Source: a virus. Taken from it: 37,042 nucleotides of DNA. The position numbers and the translations under genes were made by a program. The DNA is taken from positions 1-37,042 of the IMG/VR virus record IMGVR_UViG_3300022932_000021. One strand, 5' to 3'. This document shows positions 8,543 to 16,754 of this stretch, one piece after another (position 1 is the first letter of the stretch; each line of letters begins with the position of its first letter). The notes beneath the pieces were generated by a model that was not told the DNA's origin, ran no database searches, and worked only from the letters and a program-made list of their open reading frames with translations.

Positions 8543-8901
8543 CAGGAACCGGACCCGTAGATCAGCTCCACCCACGTCTCCGCAAACGAGAAGTCGTTGC
8601 CGTCGTCATCCTTCAGCGGGCGATTGGGCATGGCAAAGGCTTGCACCGATACGCTTGTCGGTTTCTGCGTGGTGAATGGACCAATCATGGAAAATGGCTC
8701 CATCGGCCAGCCAGTTGTGCGCGTTACGGGCGTGAACGCCTGCGAGTCATTAAATCCCTTCAGCCGAACAAAAAACGGGTTCGGATTGTAGAGCATAAAA
8801 GACGCCACATTCAATGGCAGCGTAATAGGCGCAGGCGTTGAACCGCTAGTGGGACTAACGGGGATCGGCGAAGGATCCCCCATGCGGAAAAACGTACTCA
8901 T
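8542..8901 (-). CDS. Small virion protein, 119 aa, unknown
   Basis: MSTFFRMGDPSPIPVSPTSG opens a proline/serine-rich lead, then a strand-rich body with MLYNPNPFFVRLKGF and a C-terminal ETWVELIYGSGS. It lies in a run of four small beta-rich proteins between the gp4-like and gp10-like genes, and its start overlaps the upstream stop as ATGA. The neighbouring genes suggest a neck or tail surface component. No family was recognised. Confidence 0.72.
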   Translation of the reverse strand: MSTFFRMGDPSPIPVSPTSGSTPAPITLPLNVASFMLYNPNPFFVRLKGFNDSQAFTPVTRTTGWPMEPFSMIGPFTTQKPTSVSVQAFAMPNRPLKDDDGNDFSFAETWVELIYGSGS

Positions 8902-9284
8902 CCGTAATACGCCACATCGACAAACCCGGTGCCATCCGTCTGCTTAATCATGCGGAACGTCGCCAGCGTTGCGTCATAGGTCAGCGGCGTTTCACTGTTG
9001 GCGGGGATGCGAAGCCCGGTCGTTCCGGTCGGGTTCTGGCCATCATCCCGCCAGCGCATCGGCTGCGTGTGGTTGTTCTGGATAATGGCCACTGTCGCAC
9101 CCGCTGGAACCGTCAACGACTGCACCGTTGCCAGCTGTGTGTTGTCGAACTGCTGATAGCCCTTGGGAAGATACCCAGCGGACGAAACCGGGATGCTGGC
9201 GTTCGCATTGCCGGTGTCCCCGTTCTGGCTTGAAGGTGCCACCAGAAAGACCGGCTGCGCAACCGAGTTATTCGCAATCCGCAT
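8898..9284 (-). CDS. Small virion protein, 128 aa, unknown
   Basis: Beta-rich protein starting MRIANNSVAQPVFLVAPSSQ with segments TVPAGATVAIIQNN and RIPANSETPLTYDATL, and ending FVDVAYYG. ATG overlaps the gp4-like stop (TGATG); a TTG codon just upstream is not needed. The content and length resemble small head/tail decoration or neck proteins, and its partner may be the following 119-residue protein, which shares a PxxF/VRLKG or PVFLV style of N-terminus. The role is inferred only from location. Confidence 0.72.
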   Translation of the reverse strand: MRIANNSVAQPVFLVAPSSQNGDTGNANASIPVSSAGYLPKGYQQFDNTQLATVQSLTVPAGATVAIIQNNHTQPMRWRDDGQNPTGTTGLRIPANSETPLTYDATLATFRMIKQTDGTGFVDVAYYG

Positions 9285-9907
9285 CAAAAATACTCCATCG
9301 GCGCAATCTCGCGCTGCTGTGAATAACGGTGCGTCAGCGCTGTGACGTAGGTGGAAGCACGTTGCATGTCGAACTGCGACAGCTCGCCGCCGAACTCTCC
9401 GACGATATGAGTGGCAAGATACGCCTTCAGCCCTTCAGGATCGCGCGTCGATAGCGGCGCTTCACTGTCCAGCGTCAAGTCGTAAAGCCCCTGCCAGGAC
9501 TTCAGTTCGCCGTCATAGATGAAATCAGCCGTGACCCCGGTGAACGAGTCAACGACCGTCACGACCGAGCAATCACGTGGCGTCACCCGATCGTTGTCAA
9601 CGAAATACGGGTAGCCGTAGATGTAGTAATCGCCCCAATACCCCGCATTCGACAGGGTTTGCGGCAGCGTTACAGAAAGCGTGGCGTCCTGGGTGCGGAA
9701 CACTCGTTCATTCCAGCGGGCGGTATAATCCGATTGCGGAATGACGTCCTGGAGACGACCGAATGCGCCCGAAGTGATGAGGAAGCGATAAAGCCCCGTC
9801 AACGCTCCGAACGCATCCTGTTCGTCCGCCTGCCGTGGCGTGCGACCGGAACCCAGCTTGCCTAGCTTGCGCAGGGCACCGGCCACAATGTCACGGCAGG
9901 AACTCAT
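9284..9907 (-). CDS. P22 gp4-like tail accessory factor / head-tail connector, 207 aa
   Basis: N-terminal helix CRDIVAGALRKLGKLGSGRTP and ADEQDAFGALTGLYRFLITSGAFGRL match the pattern of P22 tail accessory factor gp4 and related adaptor proteins (aALrkLGvl...A..aL..LN.ml..w). A central beta-rich insertion (SVTLPQTLSNAGYW) and a C-terminal helix (YVTALTHRYSQQREIAP) follow. Such proteins bind under the portal and lengthen the connector. Position between capsid and gp10-like genes agrees. The start overlaps the upstream stop as TGATG. Confidence 0.82.
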   Translation of the reverse strand: MSSCRDIVAGALRKLGKLGSGRTPRQADEQDAFGALTGLYRFLITSGAFGRLQDVIPQSDYTARWNERVFRTQDATLSVTLPQTLSNAGYWGDYYIYGYPYFVDNDRVTPRDCSVVTVVDSFTGVTADFIYDGELKSWQGLYDLTLDSEAPLSTRDPEGLKAYLATHIVGEFGGELSQFDMQRASTYVTALTHRYSQQREIAPMEYF

Positions 9908-10248
9908 CAGCCGCCGACCACGGGGGTATCGCGGGCGGGGGCGTCCTCATCCGCTACGACAGCGGAAAGGCGCTTGCGCAGCGTGTCAGCGTTCGGATTA
10001 CCCCGGACGGCGATGCCGCGATCTCGCAGATCGGTCTTGAGCCGCTCCACTTCCTGCACATCGTCCGTTTCGGGTTCGTCACGCTCTTCGCCACCCTTGA
10101 CCTCGAAGGTCGGATTGGTGGCGATCTTGGCGAACTGCGGGTGCGTGTCGTCCACATCGGTCCACTGCCCCTTGATGAACATGGTGTCCGCCAGACGCAC
10201 GAACTGCGTGTCGTCCGCATCAGCGCCGATATACCGTGCCTTCTTCAT
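9907..10248 (-). CDS. Small head-region protein, 113 aa, unknown
   Basis: Starts MKKARYIGADADDTQFV; AGGAG lies 8 bases before this ATG, but only 2 bases before an alternative ATG two codons upstream that overlaps the previous stop, so this start is chosen. The chain is acidic with a HPQFAKIATNPTFEVKGG segment, a charged middle (EERDEPETDD) and a SAP-like helix pair (RLKTDLRDRGIAVRGNPNADTLRKRL, given in short form here: RLKTDLRDRGI then ADTLRKRLSAV). That resembles the small Rho-N/HeH-like domains found beside capsid genes. It may bind nucleic acid or capsid. Confidence 0.72.
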   Translation of the reverse strand: MKKARYIGADADDTQFVRLADTMFIKGQWTDVDDTHPQFAKIATNPTFEVKGGEERDEPETDDVQEVERLKTDLRDRGIAVRGNPNADTLRKRLSAVVADEDAPARDTPVVGG

Positions 10249-10250
10249 GA

Positions 10251-10679
10251 TCATGGCTCCTGAACGGTGAAGACGATGAACACCTCGACAACGGTGTCCG
10301 CCACGACCGTCACGGTCGGCGCGCCGGTCACGATGTTCTTGTTGCCGATGCCGTTGCCGACCTGGGGATAGGTGAACCCGAAAGCCGCGGGCACATTGAC
10401 GCGAGCCGGCAGGGCGTTCGCCGCCACTGCCTGTGCCGATGCGAACCGCGCCGGAACCGCAGCGTCGCCGATATTCATCGTGATGGCCGTGGTGGCCTTC
10501 ACGTGGAAATCGAGGATCTGCGACAGGGCCGGCAGGCCGAGGAAGCGGATGGTGTCCGCCGAGGTGGCACCCGCCGGGACTGCTACGCGAGCATATCCCG
10601 AACGGACGTTGCCGCCGCCGATACCTGGACCCCGCATGGGGCGGCGCTCCAGGAAGCGGTTGCTGTCATAAGTGGCCAT
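10251..10679 (-). CDS. Probable capsid-associated protein (decoration-like), 142 aa
   Basis: Arg/Gly-rich N-terminus (MATYDSNRFLERRPMRGPG) followed by a beta-rich, Val/Ala-rich body (RVAVPAGATSADTIRFLGLP, VTVVADTVVEVFIVFTVQ). It lies directly after the capsid gene with AAGGA 9 bases before the ATG, the usual place for a decoration or head-completion protein. No family was recognised with confidence, so decoration is an inference from gene order and composition. Confidence 0.75.
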   Translation of the reverse strand: MATYDSNRFLERRPMRGPGIGGGNVRSGYARVAVPAGATSADTIRFLGLPALSQILDFHVKATTAITMNIGDAAVPARFASAQAVAANALPARVNVPAAFGFTYPQVGNGIGNKNIVTGAPTVTVVADTVVEVFIVFTVQEP

Positions 10680-10712
10680 CAGATGTGTTCCTTATGCTGG
10701 TTGTTGTATGGA

Positions 10713-11831
10713 TCACGCGTTGCCGACGCTGGCATAGTAGAGCGAAACGACACCGTTCTGGATGCCGCCGCGCGACAGCTTCTTCTGCCCGCGAAGCTCT
10801 TCGATCGCAACGCCCGGACGGAAGCCATAGTCGCGCAGGTTGTCACGACGCGGGGTGGGCTGCTGTGCCCAGCCGTAAGCGACCGCAGACTGGCCGCAGA
10901 GGAAGCCGACACCCACGTTGATACCCGAGGCACCGGCACCGACCTTGCGGACGAGGCTCAGTTCGGGAACTTCGCGGATGATCATGCCGTTCCACAGCAG
11001 ATCGCCGGCACGGAACAACGGGTTATTGCGCCCACGTTCCATCGCATCGCGGTTCGCCTGCTGCATGGCGCTGTCGCCACGCAGATCGCGCATGCCGTTG
11101 GCATCCACGAACACCACGAACCACTCTTCGCCGTCGTCGGTCATGTACGGCGTGATGTGCGGATCGGCCTCACGCGCCTTCGCACGCGCCACGTCCAGCA
11201 TCGTCGTGGACAGCTTGTCGTTGACGTTGTCGACGTTACCCAGCGACGTGGCGAAGTTGCCCGAGCTGGAGTTGCTGTTCAGGACACCGAACAGCAGGCG
11301 GTCGGAGTTGTTGACCAGGTACGTGTTGCGCTGGCCGGCGGTCGCCTGCGAATAGGCGATCGACGTGTCATGCGTGCCGGGATCGAGCGCACCGGTGCTG
11401 AGAGCGCCGGGGATGATGACGGAATCAAGGGCGATGATGGTGTCATCACGCATCGATTCAGCCGCCCAGGTGCGAAGCGCGGGACGCGCTACATTGAACA
11501 GGTCCAGTTCGGTCGCGTAGCTGGTGGACTTCGGCACGACCACGCCGTTACGCCGCCAACGCAGCGTGACCTGGTCCGAGAAGCTGTCCATGTCCTCTTC
11601 GTTGCCTTCGAGCACTTCTGCATCGAAGACGCCGCGGCCCTTCAGCCGACCGAAAAGGGGGATGTTGATCGCCGCGACATTCTGCGCATCGCTGTCCGAC
11701 AGAATGCGGAAGATCGAGGTCTCGGAAGCACCCATGTACGGCATGAAGCCGGAAGCACGGACATATTCGTTCATGAACTTGTTCGACCAGCTCTGACGCT
11801 GCTGGTCGGTTGCGAGAAGAGTTTCGGCCAC
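10713..11831 (-). CDS. Major capsid protein (Phage_capsid_3 / N4-gp56 type), 372 aa
   Basis: Begins MAETLLATDQQRQSWSNKFM with the helical arm EYVRASGFMPYMGASETSIF, then the features of the DUF4043/N4-gp56 capsid family: INIPLFGRLKGRGVFDAEVL, LEGNEEDMDSFSDQVTLRWRR, ARPALRTWAAESMRDD, and a late FLCGQSAVAYGWAQ strand. Length matches HK97-fold subunits of this class. Start is GTG with AAGGA 8 bases upstream, just after the scaffold stop. Several hundred copies would form the head; a scaffold gene precedes it. The family assignment is by recalled pattern and needs a profile search. Confidence 0.88.
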   Translation of the reverse strand: MAETLLATDQQRQSWSNKFMNEYVRASGFMPYMGASETSIFRILSDSDAQNVAAINIPLFGRLKGRGVFDAEVLEGNEEDMDSFSDQVTLRWRRNGVVVPKSTSYATELDLFNVARPALRTWAAESMRDDTIIALDSVIIPGALSTGALDPGTHDTSIAYSQATAGQRNTYLVNNSDRLLFGVLNSNSSSGNFATSLGNVDNVNDKLSTTMLDVARAKAREADPHITPYMTDDGEEWFVVFVDANGMRDLRGDSAMQQANRDAMERGRNNPLFRAGDLLWNGMIIREVPELSLVRKVGAGASGINVGVGFLCGQSAVAYGWAQQPTPRRDNLRDYGFRPGVAIEELRGQKKLSRGGIQNGVVSLYYASVGNA

Positions 11832-11835
11832 GTGT

Positions 11836-12576
11836 CTATTCCTTCAGGAAAAGACCCTCCACAGCAGCCACCGGATTGACCTTCAGCACAGGAGCCGAAC
11901 CAACGGACGGCTGCGATGCGATCGAACGCGGCGGAACAGCGGGGGTCGCTGTTACTGCCACACCAGCCGGTGCAGCAGGGGCTGCGCTTTGCGGGAGCAA
12001 TCCAGGGTTCTTCGACACGTAATCCCGGACGAAATCGTCCAAGCTTCTATCGCCGATCTCGGACACCACCGCATCACGCTTGTGTTGCTGGACGATCCAG
12101 TCGATCGGGTGCGGCTGTCGCTTATACTCTTCGGCAAAGAGCGGGTTGCTCTTCGCCTTGTCCAGCGCCCATTGGGTGGCAGTGTCCACCGTCTCGGCAC
12201 CGTGAGCCTGCTTGGCCATGATCTCGCTCATCTCGAACTTCTGCATCGCCAGCGCTTGCTGGAGCTTCGTTTCTTGACTTGCGACAAACCCGGAAGGATC
12301 ATCGAAAGGATCGATGGTGGTCTGCTGGCGGTTTTCAAACTCAGCAACACGCCTTTCGGCCTCCTGCCTTGCCCTCTTTTCCTCCTTCAGACTGTCCCGA
12401 ACGTCCAGAAAAGTACCCAGCGGAACCTGCTTGGCCTCTTCCTTCTCCGGCACCGCGGCTTCGGGCTCCACAATCGGAGCATCGGGCTGCGGCTGAACTA
12501 TTTCAGGCTCGGGCGTAGCAACCTCTGCGGCTGCTTCCTCGGATGGGCCAAAAAGAGTTTCTGCCAGATCGTCCAT
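11836..12576 (-). CDS. Capsid scaffolding protein, 246 aa
   Basis: Acidic, low-complexity, helical protein: the N-terminal third is rich in Glu, Pro and Ala (EEAAAEVATPEPEIVQPQPD), the centre is a charged coiled coil (DSLKEEKRARQEAERRVAEFE), and the C-terminus ends in a proline/alanine tail plus a short basic end. This composition and the place directly before the capsid gene are characteristic of scaffolds. The ATG giving MDDLAETLFGPSEE is chosen because GGAAGGA lies 6 bases upstream; a frame starting 39 bases earlier lacks such a site. Confidence 0.82.
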   Translation of the reverse strand: MDDLAETLFGPSEEAAAEVATPEPEIVQPQPDAPIVEPEAAVPEKEEAKQVPLGTFLDVRDSLKEEKRARQEAERRVAEFENRQQTTIDPFDDPSGFVASQETKLQQALAMQKFEMSEIMAKQAHGAETVDTATQWALDKAKSNPLFAEEYKRQPHPIDWIVQQHKRDAVVSEIGDRSLDDFVRDYVSKNPGLLPQSAAPAAPAGVAVTATPAVPPRSIASQPSVGSAPVLKVNPVAAVEGLFLKE

Positions 12577-12706
12577 TTCAATCCTTCCATCGCGTATCGT
12601 GCGATCCAACGACACACCCGATTATCGGCGGCGACCCGTTCCGGTTTTGAAGGCCCGGATAAACTTAAACGCCCGTATGCCGGCGGCGCGCTTCATTGAT
12701 ACCGGG

Positions 12707-13183
12707 TTATCCGAGTTCACGCAATACCCAAGAAACGCCTCTTCTGATGCGGTTCACCTGGGGTTTGGAAAGATCGAAAGCCGCCATAAGCCATGCAGTG
12801 GAGCGATCCGAAGTCCGGATGAACTCCGAGTCATGGGCGGTGATTTTCGCGCGGCTGTTGCGTTCCCCGCGAACCCTGCCGCGCTCGACCTTGTCTTGTT
12901 CGTTTTCGACTGCACTCCCCCAGCGCAAATGGTCCGGGTTGCAGCAGGGTGGATTATCACAAGCGTGAAGACCGCAAAGATCGGCGGGCATATCGCCCGT
13001 TTTCAGGTAAAGGGCTACCCTATGCGCCCTGAAGCTGGAACTCTTAATATGGAATATGCCATAGCCTCGCTTCGTGCGGCCACCATGCCATTCCCAGCAT
13101 TCACCCAAAGGCCGATGGGGTAAATACGCCCAAAAGCGCTCGATTGCGCGAGCGTCAAAACATGTTAATGATGGCTTAGCCAT
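12707..13183 (-). CDS. HNH homing endonuclease, 158 aa
   Basis: Classic HNH_3-type free-standing endonuclease: CWEWHGGRTKRGYG (residues 29-42), AHRVALYLKTGDMP, then the HNH core LHACDNPPCCNPDHL with His73, Asn82 and His85 plus paired cysteines 75/80/81, and NEQDKVERGR. A C-terminal helix-turn-helix-like segment (AWLMAAFDLSKPQVNRIRRG) probably recognises DNA. GGAGG sits 6 bases before the chosen ATG. It interrupts the portal-scaffold order of the late operon and is bounded upstream by a strong hairpin, as expected for a selfish insertion. Cleavage target unknown. Confidence 0.9.
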   Translation of the reverse strand: MAKPSLTCFDARAIERFWAYLPHRPLGECWEWHGGRTKRGYGIFHIKSSSFRAHRVALYLKTGDMPADLCGLHACDNPPCCNPDHLRWGSAVENEQDKVERGRVRGERNSRAKITAHDSEFIRTSDRSTAWLMAAFDLSKPQVNRIRRGVSWVLRELG

Positions 13184-13208
13184 TGCGAACCTCCATTCGC
13201 TGGTTAGA

Positions 13209-13240
13209 GACGAGGCAGGCGCTTCCAACGCCGCCTCGTC
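13209..13240. other. Strong hairpin between portal and HNH genes
   Basis: GACGAGGC and GCCTCGTC are perfect 8-base arms, extended inward after a one-base bulge by GGCG/CGCC, around a 7-base loop. In the minus (transcribed) sense it is followed by TCTCTAACC rather than a U tract, so it is an imperfect intrinsic terminator at best. It may insulate the HNH gene or act in mRNA processing. Confidence 0.55.
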
Positions 13241-13256
13241 TTGATGTGGTAGCCCG

Positions 13257-15095
13257 CTACCTGTCTTGGGTCAAGGCGTTCCCCGCCATCTCATAACCCG
13301 TCTGCACCGTATCCGCCTCGATCTTGGCGGTTTCGGCGGTGGTCTTGGCGATCTTGGCTTCGCGCTCCGCAATCTCCAGACGGGTCATCACCTCCTGAAT
13401 CTGCTGCTGCATCTGCTGCATCTGCCCTTGCTGCTGATCATTCTCTTCGCGCTTGGACCGCAGAAGTTCAAGAATGCGCGTCTTGTCCGACAGCGGGGAC
13501 GCCTCGATCATCAGTTCGAACTCTGGCGTCATGACTGCCTGCAGGTTGCCGCCGGTCAGTTTGACCAGTTCCGCAAACGTCTCCTGCTCCATCGTCGCGG
13601 TGTCGGGCGTCGTGCCGATGATGATGTCCATGTCCATCTCGGCCAGCCGGTTCTTCATGATCGGCTCCACGATCGGCTGGCCCGTCTCGGGATCGACGCC
13701 CGTGATCTGCTGCCCCACCACCTCGTTGACCATGACCATCTCGGGTGCGCGGATGTTGTCGGTCACGCGCACCCACTTGTTCGCAGGCCAGAACTGCCGG
13801 ATGCGCCACCACGTCTGCGCATAGACCCGCTCCTCCAGATCCTCGATGCCCGCCATTGCCGGAGCAAGCTCGGTCATGCCCGCCTGTTGCAGTACCAACC
13901 GCGAACGCCCGGACTGGCTCGCCCCGTCCGCCCTGCCCAGAACAGCCGGCGTCGGCCCCATGCGCTGTAACTGCGCGCGATCGTCCGCCAGCAGTGCCGA
14001 TTGCCCGGCGCTCAAATCCGCAGTCGGCACGACCTGCCAGCCTGCGGGGATGACGCCATCCGCCTTTGCAGCCTCAGCCTTCGCGATAGCCGCATCCACC
14101 GGCGCAGCGCCGGGATCGACCTGCTGAACCTGCCGCGTGTTGGTCAGATGCGACAGCCGCGACTTTCGCGCGTTCACGCTATGCTGAAGCGTCACCATGT
14201 CGCGCACATGGCTGTAACGCCGGTTTTCCTGGTCGATCTCGTAGCTGACGGCGATGATGGGGCAGACCGAGCGTCCCTTATCGTCCTGATAGGGACTTGG
14301 CGCGGCCTCGAATGCACCCGAGGCGCAATAGACCACGCGTACCCACTGGCCGCCATCCCGGTAATAAAGCTCCACCATGAACAGACGGCACGCCTTGCGA
14401 TCGGCCCACAGCGCCATATCAGGCTTGTCGGTCATGTCGTTGATGCCGCCAAGCGGGCTGACGCTGAACGGATCACCAAGCTCTGCCCAGCGCTCGGGAT
14501 ACATGCGCCGAACGTCATCGGCGTAGAACCACTTGCCGATGCCCAGATAGCGTGCATCGCTGAAGTCCAGCCGCTTGGCGTGCGGATCGTAGATCAGCTC
14601 ACCCTGCTTGATGTCGGTGTAGGTAACCGCGCCTTCTTCGCCGGACTCCACCAGCACGCCGACAGCATCGGACGTGAAATAGGTCTTGGCGGCGGACAGC
14701 TTGATCTTGTCGAACTTGCCTTCCTCGGCGGCGAAGCGCAGCGCCTTGCTGGCAATGTCTGCCGCTGCCTGATCCTGCGCATTGCGGGGATACGCACGGG
14801 GATCGGTACGGGACTGGTCCAGGACACCAAGCAGCCCGTTGACGGCCGGACGAATGAGGTTGTCGATGACCTCCGGCTGGCCGCGACGGCGCAACACCCG
14901 CTTCATGGTCGCGGACAGCTGGTCGCCATCGTACATGCGACGGTCTTCCTTGGCCCAATCGCGCGCCGTCTGCGTGACGGACCAGCATTCCTCCACCCAG
15001 CGCCGCAGCCTGACCAGATCATCGCCCTCGGGCATGAACGGGCGGGCGGGAACCTGGCTGGGCAGGTAAGGTGCCATCTGCATGTCAGTCGACAT
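13257..15095 (-). CDS. P22-type portal protein, 612 aa
   Basis: Large portal of the P22 class: RRWVEECWSVTQTARDWAKEDRRMYDGDQ near the N-terminus (helix with the DGDQW-like motif), VIDNLIRPAVNGLLGVLDQSRTD, later GELIYDPHAKRLDFSDARYLG and ENRRYSHVRDMVTLQHSVNARKS, and WWRIRQFWPANKWVRVTDN. The last ~70 residues are a Gln-rich coiled coil (REENDQQQGQMQQMQQQIQE). The dodecamer forms the DNA channel at one vertex and docks the terminase and gp4-like factor. The start overlaps the tiny upstream ORF as TGATG. Segments longer than 20 residues are abbreviated family landmarks; the match is by recall. Confidence 0.9.
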   Translation of the reverse strand: MSTDMQMAPYLPSQVPARPFMPEGDDLVRLRRWVEECWSVTQTARDWAKEDRRMYDGDQLSATMKRVLRRRGQPEVIDNLIRPAVNGLLGVLDQSRTDPRAYPRNAQDQAAADIASKALRFAAEEGKFDKIKLSAAKTYFTSDAVGVLVESGEEGAVTYTDIKQGELIYDPHAKRLDFSDARYLGIGKWFYADDVRRMYPERWAELGDPFSVSPLGGINDMTDKPDMALWADRKACRLFMVELYYRDGGQWVRVVYCASGAFEAAPSPYQDDKGRSVCPIIAVSYEIDQENRRYSHVRDMVTLQHSVNARKSRLSHLTNTRQVQQVDPGAAPVDAAIAKAEAAKADGVIPAGWQVVPTADLSAGQSALLADDRAQLQRMGPTPAVLGRADGASQSGRSRLVLQQAGMTELAPAMAGIEDLEERVYAQTWWRIRQFWPANKWVRVTDNIRAPEMVMVNEVVGQQITGVDPETGQPIVEPIMKNRLAEMDMDIIIGTTPDTATMEQETFAELVKLTGGNLQAVMTPEFELMIEASPLSDKTRILELLRSKREENDQQQGQMQQMQQQIQEVMTRLEIAEREAKIAKTTAETAKIEADTVQTGYEMAGNALTQDR

Positions 15096-15196
15096 CAGCG
15101 AGGATCCGTCTTGGGTACGGGAAGCCAGCGGCTGTCCCGATAGAAAGCATCGCGCAGGAAGAACTGGTCTGGCTTGTGTTTCGGTTCAGCCTTCAT
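15095..15196 (-). CDS. Tiny ORF between terminase and portal, 33 aa
   Basis: MKAEPKHKPDQFFLRDAF then YRDSRWLPVPKTDPR; basic and aromatic, with no known domain. It is chained by overlap to both neighbours: its ATG lies inside the end of the 47-residue ORF and its stop overlaps the portal start as TGATG. GGGGAG lies about 9 bases before the ATG. Codon use is like that of neighbouring genes. This coupling is the main evidence for translation; a leader-peptide role for portal translation is possible. Confidence 0.5.
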   Translation of the reverse strand: MKAEPKHKPDQFFLRDAFYRDSRWLPVPKTDPR

Positions 15197-15329
15197 CCCG
15201 CAACTCCCCCAACCGCGCTTCGATGGCCTTGACGCGATCCGCATAGCCCTCGCGATCGCGCGAGGCGTCAAGCAGATGCTCCAGACGCTCGATCTCGGCT
15301 TTGCGTTCGTCGTTGGTCATGTCACCCAT
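15186..15329 (-). CDS. Tiny helical ORF after terminase, 47 aa
   Basis: MGDMTNDERKAEIERLEHLL followed by DASRDREGYADRVKAIEARLGELRDEG: a highly charged, heptad-like sequence likely to form a coiled coil or helical hairpin. It lies 19 bases after the terminase stop and overlaps the next small ORF. An alternative ATG three codons downstream is possible; neither has a strong Shine-Dalgarno. No family was recognised. Small helical proteins here could be terminase or portal cofactors, but this is only contextual. Confidence 0.55.
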   Translation of the reverse strand: MGDMTNDERKAEIERLEHLLDASRDREGYADRVKAIEARLGELRDEG

Positions 15330-15347
15330 TCCGGTAGCCTATATCGG

Positions 15348-16754
15348 TCAACTGTAAAAGCCCCCATCGCTGGCATCCTGCGGCTCGCGTGCGTAACGAT
15401 CGCCGGGTCGGGTGCGTGGAACGACAACAACAGGCTTGGTCAGGCGGCAGTTGATAGCGAACTCGCCATAAGCATCGGCACCGTGACTGTTTTCGTCATG
15501 AAGCGCCCCGCCATAGGTTTCCATCGATCGGTTCAGACGCCTAGAATAGTTTCGCAGGCGCTTGATGCCCAGGGCGCAGGTTTCCTTGTTGAAATGCATG
15601 AACGGAAGCAAAGTGCGCCCTGCGTTGACGCGCTCGGCAGGTCCGGCCGCAATCCCGACGTTGATCTCCTTCAGGCCATGCTGTTGCAGCGTTGCCAGCC
15701 GCGACCGTCCTGCGCCCCATTCTCTCACCGCCACGTCATGAGGCAGGAAATGCCTCCCATATTTGAACGGCACGGCGCGGACCACTTCCATCTCGCGCAT
15801 GCGCTCGATTGCAGGCACCAGTTCCGGCAACGCCTGCTTGACGATCTCGGGGACGCCTTCACCGCTGGTTTCGAAATAGTCGATGGCGCGGACCTTGTTG
15901 CCGTTCTCCTGGAAAAACCAGATGGCGGTATAGTCATCCATCCCGATGTCCCATGCCGTCAATACCGGCAGCGCGGGGTCATAGGGGAAGTCCCCTATCC
16001 GTCCTTCCTTCTCGGCCACAGCCAGCAAGGAGGCGTAATAGGAACCCTCCGTTATGATCTCGTAGCCACCATCCCAGATGTGCGATGCCTGGTCAGGATC
16101 ACGACGGCGATCGTCTTCCATTTCCTCCCGCATTTCGTCGGGAAGCCACGGGTTGTCGGCATAGTTGACCTGCCGAACGATGGCGTTGCGTGGCGGATTG
16201 GCCCCGCGCAGCAACTCATCGATCGCATCGGTGTCATGGCGCGGGTTCCACGTTGCCCATATCTCCGACCCGGGCGCACGGATGGTCGGTCGTAGCATGC
16301 GCAGCGATGTGCGGCTCAGCGTCTGGGCTTCCTCGATCCACGCGATGTCATAGCCCTCAAGCGATTTGATCGTCTCGGCGTTGTAGGACTGCATACCGCG
16401 GAAGATGATGAGCGAGCCGCCAGGGCCTCTTATTTCGGCCTCCAGCGGCTCAAACATCTTGCCCAGGCCGTGCCGCTGGATCTTGTCGATGATAAGCTGC
16501 CGAACGGATTCCTTGAGGCTGTTCTGAACTTCACGGATACAGACGGCGCGCGTCGGCTGCCGCATGCACCTTTCGATCAACCGTTCGGCGAAGTCATGGC
16601 TCTTGCCGCTTGCGCGGCCACCATGTGCCCCTTTGTAGCGCCGATTGACATCGAACTGGCGGGACCACGGCGCACGTTCGCGCCGATAAAACTCCCGCTT
16701 CGCCTGTTCTTCGCGGGCGGCAAGGATGTCTGCCCTAGTGAGCTGTTGCAGCAT
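15348..16754 (-). CDS. terL: Terminase large subunit, 468 aa
   Basis: Packaging ATPase-nuclease. Walker A GGRASGKS at residues 45-52 and Walker B/catalytic Glu YDIAWIEEAQ at 135-144 mark the N-terminal motor; ATWNPRH follows as the coupling segment. The C-terminal nuclease shows TAWDIGMDDYTAIWFF with Asp269, IDYFETSGEG, LPHDVAVREWGAGRSR and a late ENSHGADAYGE with Asp427, matching the Terminase_3 (PBSX/P22-like XtmB) group. Length is normal. The start overlaps the small subunit gene by 20 bases. It drives DNA into the prohead through the portal. Confidence 0.95.
   Translation of the reverse strand: MLQQLTRADILAAREEQAKREFYRRERAPWSRQFDVNRRYKGAHGGRASGKSHDFAERLIERCMRQPTRAVCIREVQNSLKESVRQLIIDKIQRHGLGKMFEPLEAEIRGPGGSLIIFRGMQSYNAETIKSLEGYDIAWIEEAQTLSRTSLRMLRPTIRAPGSEIWATWNPRHDTDAIDELLRGANPPRNAIVRQVNYADNPWLPDEMREEMEDDRRRDPDQASHIWDGGYEIITEGSYYASLLAVAEKEGRIGDFPYDPALPVLTAWDIGMDDYTAIWFFQENGNKVRAIDYFETSGEGVPEIVKQALPELVPAIERMREMEVVRAVPFKYGRHFLPHDVAVREWGAGRSRLATLQQHGLKEINVGIAAGPAERVNAGRTLLPFMHFNKETCALGIKRLRNYSRRLNRSMETYGGALHDENSHGADAYGEFAINCRLTKPVVVVPRTRPGDRYAREPQDASDGGFYS

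Noticed and set aside
14001-15143. A 380-codon open frame on the plus strand
   Set aside because: Opposite the well-supported portal gene; no ribosome site or domain.
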